Assembly: GCF_023746595.1 (NCBI RefSeq)
Contig: NZ_CP080572.1
Span: forward strand, 1,844,530 to 1,908,529
Length of the DNA stretch: 64,000 bases
Direction: 5' to 3'
Source: Thermococcus argininiproducens
GTDB taxonomy: Archaea > Methanobacteriota_B > Thermococci > Thermococcales > Thermococcaceae
Both the position numbers and the translations under genes were made by a program. The notes under the pieces are model-generated. The model was not told the DNA's origin. It did no database searches and saw nothing but the letters and a program-made list of their open reading frames with translations. Of the stretch, positions 61,931-64,000 are shown one piece after another (the stretch's first letter is position 1; every line of letters starts with the position of its first letter).

Positions 61931-62806
61931 CTAAATGAGACCAATATCCAACAGGACCTGCTCTATATCTTCTAAAGCCTCCTCATCCAAGGGAAGAGCA
62001 GGCATTCTGGGATAGCCCACTTCAAGCCCACACATTCTCATAGCTTCTTTTATAGCACTTATCTGGTTATACTTCTTCACAATAACCTCATTGAGATAGT
62101 TTACCATAAGTTGCAGTTTCCTAGCTCTTTCATACTTTTTCTCAAGAAATGCATTATACAGTTCCACACAAAGCCTTGGAGCGACATTGGCTACAGCAAC
62201 AACAGCCCCATGTGCTCCCAAAAGCCATGAAGGATACATTACATCTGCTGTTCCAGCCAAAATGTTTATTTTGTCTCCCACTCTTCTTATAAGTTCGGCT
62301 ATTCTACCTATTGATCCACTGGAGTCTTTTATTCCCACAATATTTGAATGTTCCTCCACAAGTTCTTCAATCGTATCAAGATCGATATTAATCGTAGTGA
62401 ACTTTGGAACATTATAAAGCAAAATGGGGATATCTACCTCATAAGCTATCCTTGAATAATGAGCCAAAAGTTCGCGTTTATTGGGCTTAAAGTAATAGGG
62501 CGGGGCAATTAGAACTGCATCAACGCCAATATCCCAAGCTTCCTTTGCAAGCTGAATAGTCTCCCTCGTTGAATTCTCAGCAACCCCGGCTATAACAGGA
62601 AGAAGAGACTCCTCTCTGACAATCTTCAAAATCCTTAATTTCTCTTCAAAGCTAAGATAGGGAAATTCACCATTACTTCCCAAAGTTACCAGTCCATTAA
62701 GCTTTGCATCTGCAAAATAGTGAACGAGTTCTCTCAGTATCTCCTCATTTATCTCTTCTCTATCATCAAAGGGCGTTACATGAGGAACAAAAATACCCTC
62801 AAACAT
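61931..62806 (-). CDS. DapA-family lyase/synthase
   Basis: A 291-residue (beta/alpha)8 enzyme of the dihydrodipicolinate synthase / N-acetylneuraminate lyase / KDG aldolase family. LLYNVP supplies the Tyr, and NIVGIKDSSG the Schiff-base Lys; GSNGEFPYLS replaces the GTTGE loop of true DapA. The lysine pathway partner genes are absent, so an aldolase role in sugar-acid metabolism is as likely. There is no clear ribosome site; ATGs at 62806 and 62812 are both possible. Confidence 0.85.
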   Translation of the reverse strand: MFEGIFVPHVTPFDDREEINEEILRELVHYFADAKLNGLVTLGSNGEFPYLSFEEKLRILKIVREESLLPVIAGVAENSTRETIQLAKEAWDIGVDAVLIAPPYYFKPNKRELLAHYSRIAYEVDIPILLYNVPKFTTINIDLDTIEELVEEHSNIVGIKDSSGSIGRIAELIRRVGDKINILAGTADVMYPSWLLGAHGAVVAVANVAPRLCVELYNAFLEKKYERARKLQLMVNYLNEVIVKKYNQISAIKEAMRMCGLEVGYPRMPALPLDEEALEDIEQVLLDIGLI

Positions 62807-62859
62807 AGGCATCAATTTAAAAAGAACCTTAACCTAATTAAACCTTGCGGGTGGAAGAA

Positions 62860-63699
62860 ATGAGGTGCTTAGTAATTGGACATATAACACACGACATAAT
62901 AGTAAAAGGAAGCGAGAGAATCGAGAGAGTTGGTGGTGGCGCTTATTACTCCTCTTTAGCACTCTCAAAGTTCTGTGAGGTAGTGGTTCTAACTAAAGTT
63001 GGGGAGAAATTTCCAATTTCATGGCTAAATGAACTTGAAGAGCATGGAATTTCTGTTATAATACTTCCCTCCAAAAACAGTACAACATATGAGCTAAAAT
63101 ATATCAATGAAAACAGAAGAACCCTTAGACTTCTATCAAAAGCAGAGCCCTTTTCTCCGGAAGAAATTCCAGAAGGGAAATTTGACATAATCTTACTGAA
63201 TCCAGTGGCAAATGAAATTCCGCCTGAGATGGTGCACAACTTTGAAGAGGAGTGGTTGGCCGTCGATATCCAAGGGTTCATTAGAGAAGTAAAAAACGAG
63301 AGTATAAGATTGAAAGATATTGATGGAAGCTTCCTAAGCAAAGTAAAGATCCTTCATGCAGATGTTAATGAATTCAAGCATTTAAATAATATAGATCCAA
63401 AAAAAGTGGATGTCCTGTTGATATCTAACGGCCCTGAAAGTGGGATTGTATATCACGAAGGACAAAAGTATCTCTATAAACCTATAAAAAAAGACGTTAA
63501 AGAATCTACTGGGGCGGGAGATGTATTTTTAGCGGCCTTCTCTTACTTTTACAAGACATTACCCTTTATCCCAGCCCTGAAGAGAGCCAACGCATTCACG
63601 GCAATGTTCTTAGAAAGAAGAAATTTTGATTTTCCACTTAATGAGGTCTTAGAAAATGCTAAATTTGTAGAAGTTGAAAAAGTAAATAACGAGAAATGA
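62860..63699 (+). CDS. PfkB-family carbohydrate/inositol kinase
   Basis: A 279-residue ribokinase-like enzyme with IGHITHDIIVKGSERIERVGGGAYYSS at the start and the PfkB signature ESTGAGDVFLAAF (catalytic Asp) at the end. Related Thermococcales proteins have been assigned as myo-inositol-1-phosphate or sugar kinases; the substrate here is undecided. ATG 62860 follows GGGTGGAAGAA. A TATA-like TTTAAAAAG lies at about 62816-62824. Confidence 0.86.
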   Translation: MRCLVIGHITHDIIVKGSERIERVGGGAYYSSLALSKFCEVVVLTKVGEKFPISWLNELEEHGISVIILPSKNSTTYELKYINENRRTLRLLSKAEPFSPEEIPEGKFDIILLNPVANEIPPEMVHNFEEEWLAVDIQGFIREVKNESIRLKDIDGSFLSKVKILHADVNEFKHLNNIDPKKVDVLLISNGPESGIVYHEGQKYLYKPIKKDVKESTGAGDVFLAAFSYFYKTLPFIPALKRANAFTAMFLERRNFDFPLNEVLENAKFVEVEKVNNEK

Positions 63700-63747
63700 A
63701 CAGCTGTTGAATCCCACATGAGTTATTATTAAGCAAGGTGGCACAAT

Positions 63748-64000
63748 ATGGAAAGGTATATCCTGCTTATAAAAACTCCAAAAGGATATAATATCACATC
63801 CCTTCGAGAGGAGATAAAAAAACTCGTTGAGACTAAACATCCTCAGGTTAGAGTAGAGACATATCAGTGTATAGGTTTGACTGTAGACTTAGTAATCCTC
63901 TATAAAAATGGTATAGTTCTAATACAGCGCCGTAATGAGCCATACAAAGGCCACTGGGCCCTGCCAGGTGGATTTGTAGAGTATGGTGAAAAAGTGGAAG
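63748..64000 (+). CDS. NUDIX hydrolase (5' part)
   Basis: From ATG 63748 (after AAGGTGGCACAAT) the frame runs open to the window end, 84 codons. The C-terminal visible part, VLIQRRNEPYKGHWALPGGFVEYGE, is the start of the Nudix box (GG-x-VEYGE). An N-terminal extension of about 45 residues precedes the Nudix fold. ADP-ribose pyrophosphatase is a plausible function. The rest lies outside the window. Confidence 0.9.
   Translation, partial: MERYILLIKTPKGYNITSLREEIKKLVETKHPQVRVETYQCIGLTVDLVILYKNGIVLIQRRNEPYKGHWALPGGFVEYGEKVE

Noticed and set aside
1-64000. CRISPR array
   Set aside because: No regularly spaced 29-30 base repeats of the Thermococcales type were seen on either strand, and no cas gene is present.

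Overview
The window looks like a chromosome segment of a hyperthermophilic euryarchaeon of the order Thermococcales, most likely a low-GC Thermococcus. This rests on gene content (CDC48-type ATPase, SRP54, RNase P Rpp21-type subunit, PIN/secretion-ATPase/KH protein, GPN-loop GTPase, DUF257 and DUF835 families, P. furiosus-type alanine aminotransferase, a 5S rRNA gene away from 16S/23S), on GGTGA/GGAGG ribosome sites with many GTG and TTG starts, and on promoters of the CCGAAA + TTTATA/TTTAAA type. No species call is made.

Layout. 1-5 kb: start of the shared 2-oxoacid:ferredoxin oxidoreductase gamma gene, a PiT phosphate permease, and a five-gene ABC-export/regulator operon behind a 36-bp palindromic operator. 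4.7-5.0 kb: a GC-rich multi-hairpin RNA that looks like a solo IS605-type end. 5-14 kb: CDC48 with a coupled RNase H-fold protein, a structured ncRNA, an extremely acidic small protein, MoeA, SerRS, Rpp21 and an OB/winged-helix protein. 14-28 kb: 5S rRNA, the methylmalonyl-CoA accessory operon, Maf, a C/D box sRNA, PIN-ATPase, MinD, GPN GTPase, AsnB, a secreted CWB2-like protein, a glycosyltransferase, Sua5 and others.

28.8-38.4 kb is an accessory island that starts directly downstream of tRNA-Gly(GCC): a stand-alone MCM N-terminal domain gene, two AbrB-type genes (one decayed), a three-gene operon ending in a HEPN-domain protein, a ClpP-fold serine protease of the SDH_sah type with a leader mini-ORF, a YwgA/DUF4065-like gene overlapping a PIN gene tail to tail, several orphan small genes and two DUF257 paralogs. 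No integrase or att repeat was found, so it is probably an old, eroded integration. This is the best place to look for an undescribed defence or toxin-antitoxin system.

38.4-48.4 kb is an amino-acid or imine catabolic block: cupin, RidA, two class V aminotransferases, an NSS sodium symporter, an M29/NicX-like enzyme, NhaC antiporter, a saccharopine-dehydrogenase-like enzyme and three Lrp-family proteins. 48.4-64 kb returns to core genes: MTA phosphorylase, ARMT1-like DUF89, MFS transporter, a second copy of the structured ncRNA family followed by srp54, a GfcR-like regulator, tRNA-Arg(CCT), two more C/D box sRNAs, a MoaD-like protein, a decayed DUF234 ATPase, alanine aminotransferase, HypC/HypD, a DapA-family enzyme, a PfkB kinase and the start of a NUDIX gene.

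The strongest unlisted signals are: two paralogous ncRNAs with a covarying long-range helix, three C/D box guide RNAs, two very clean operators, a G-run frameshift in a small winged-helix gene, and the island systems.
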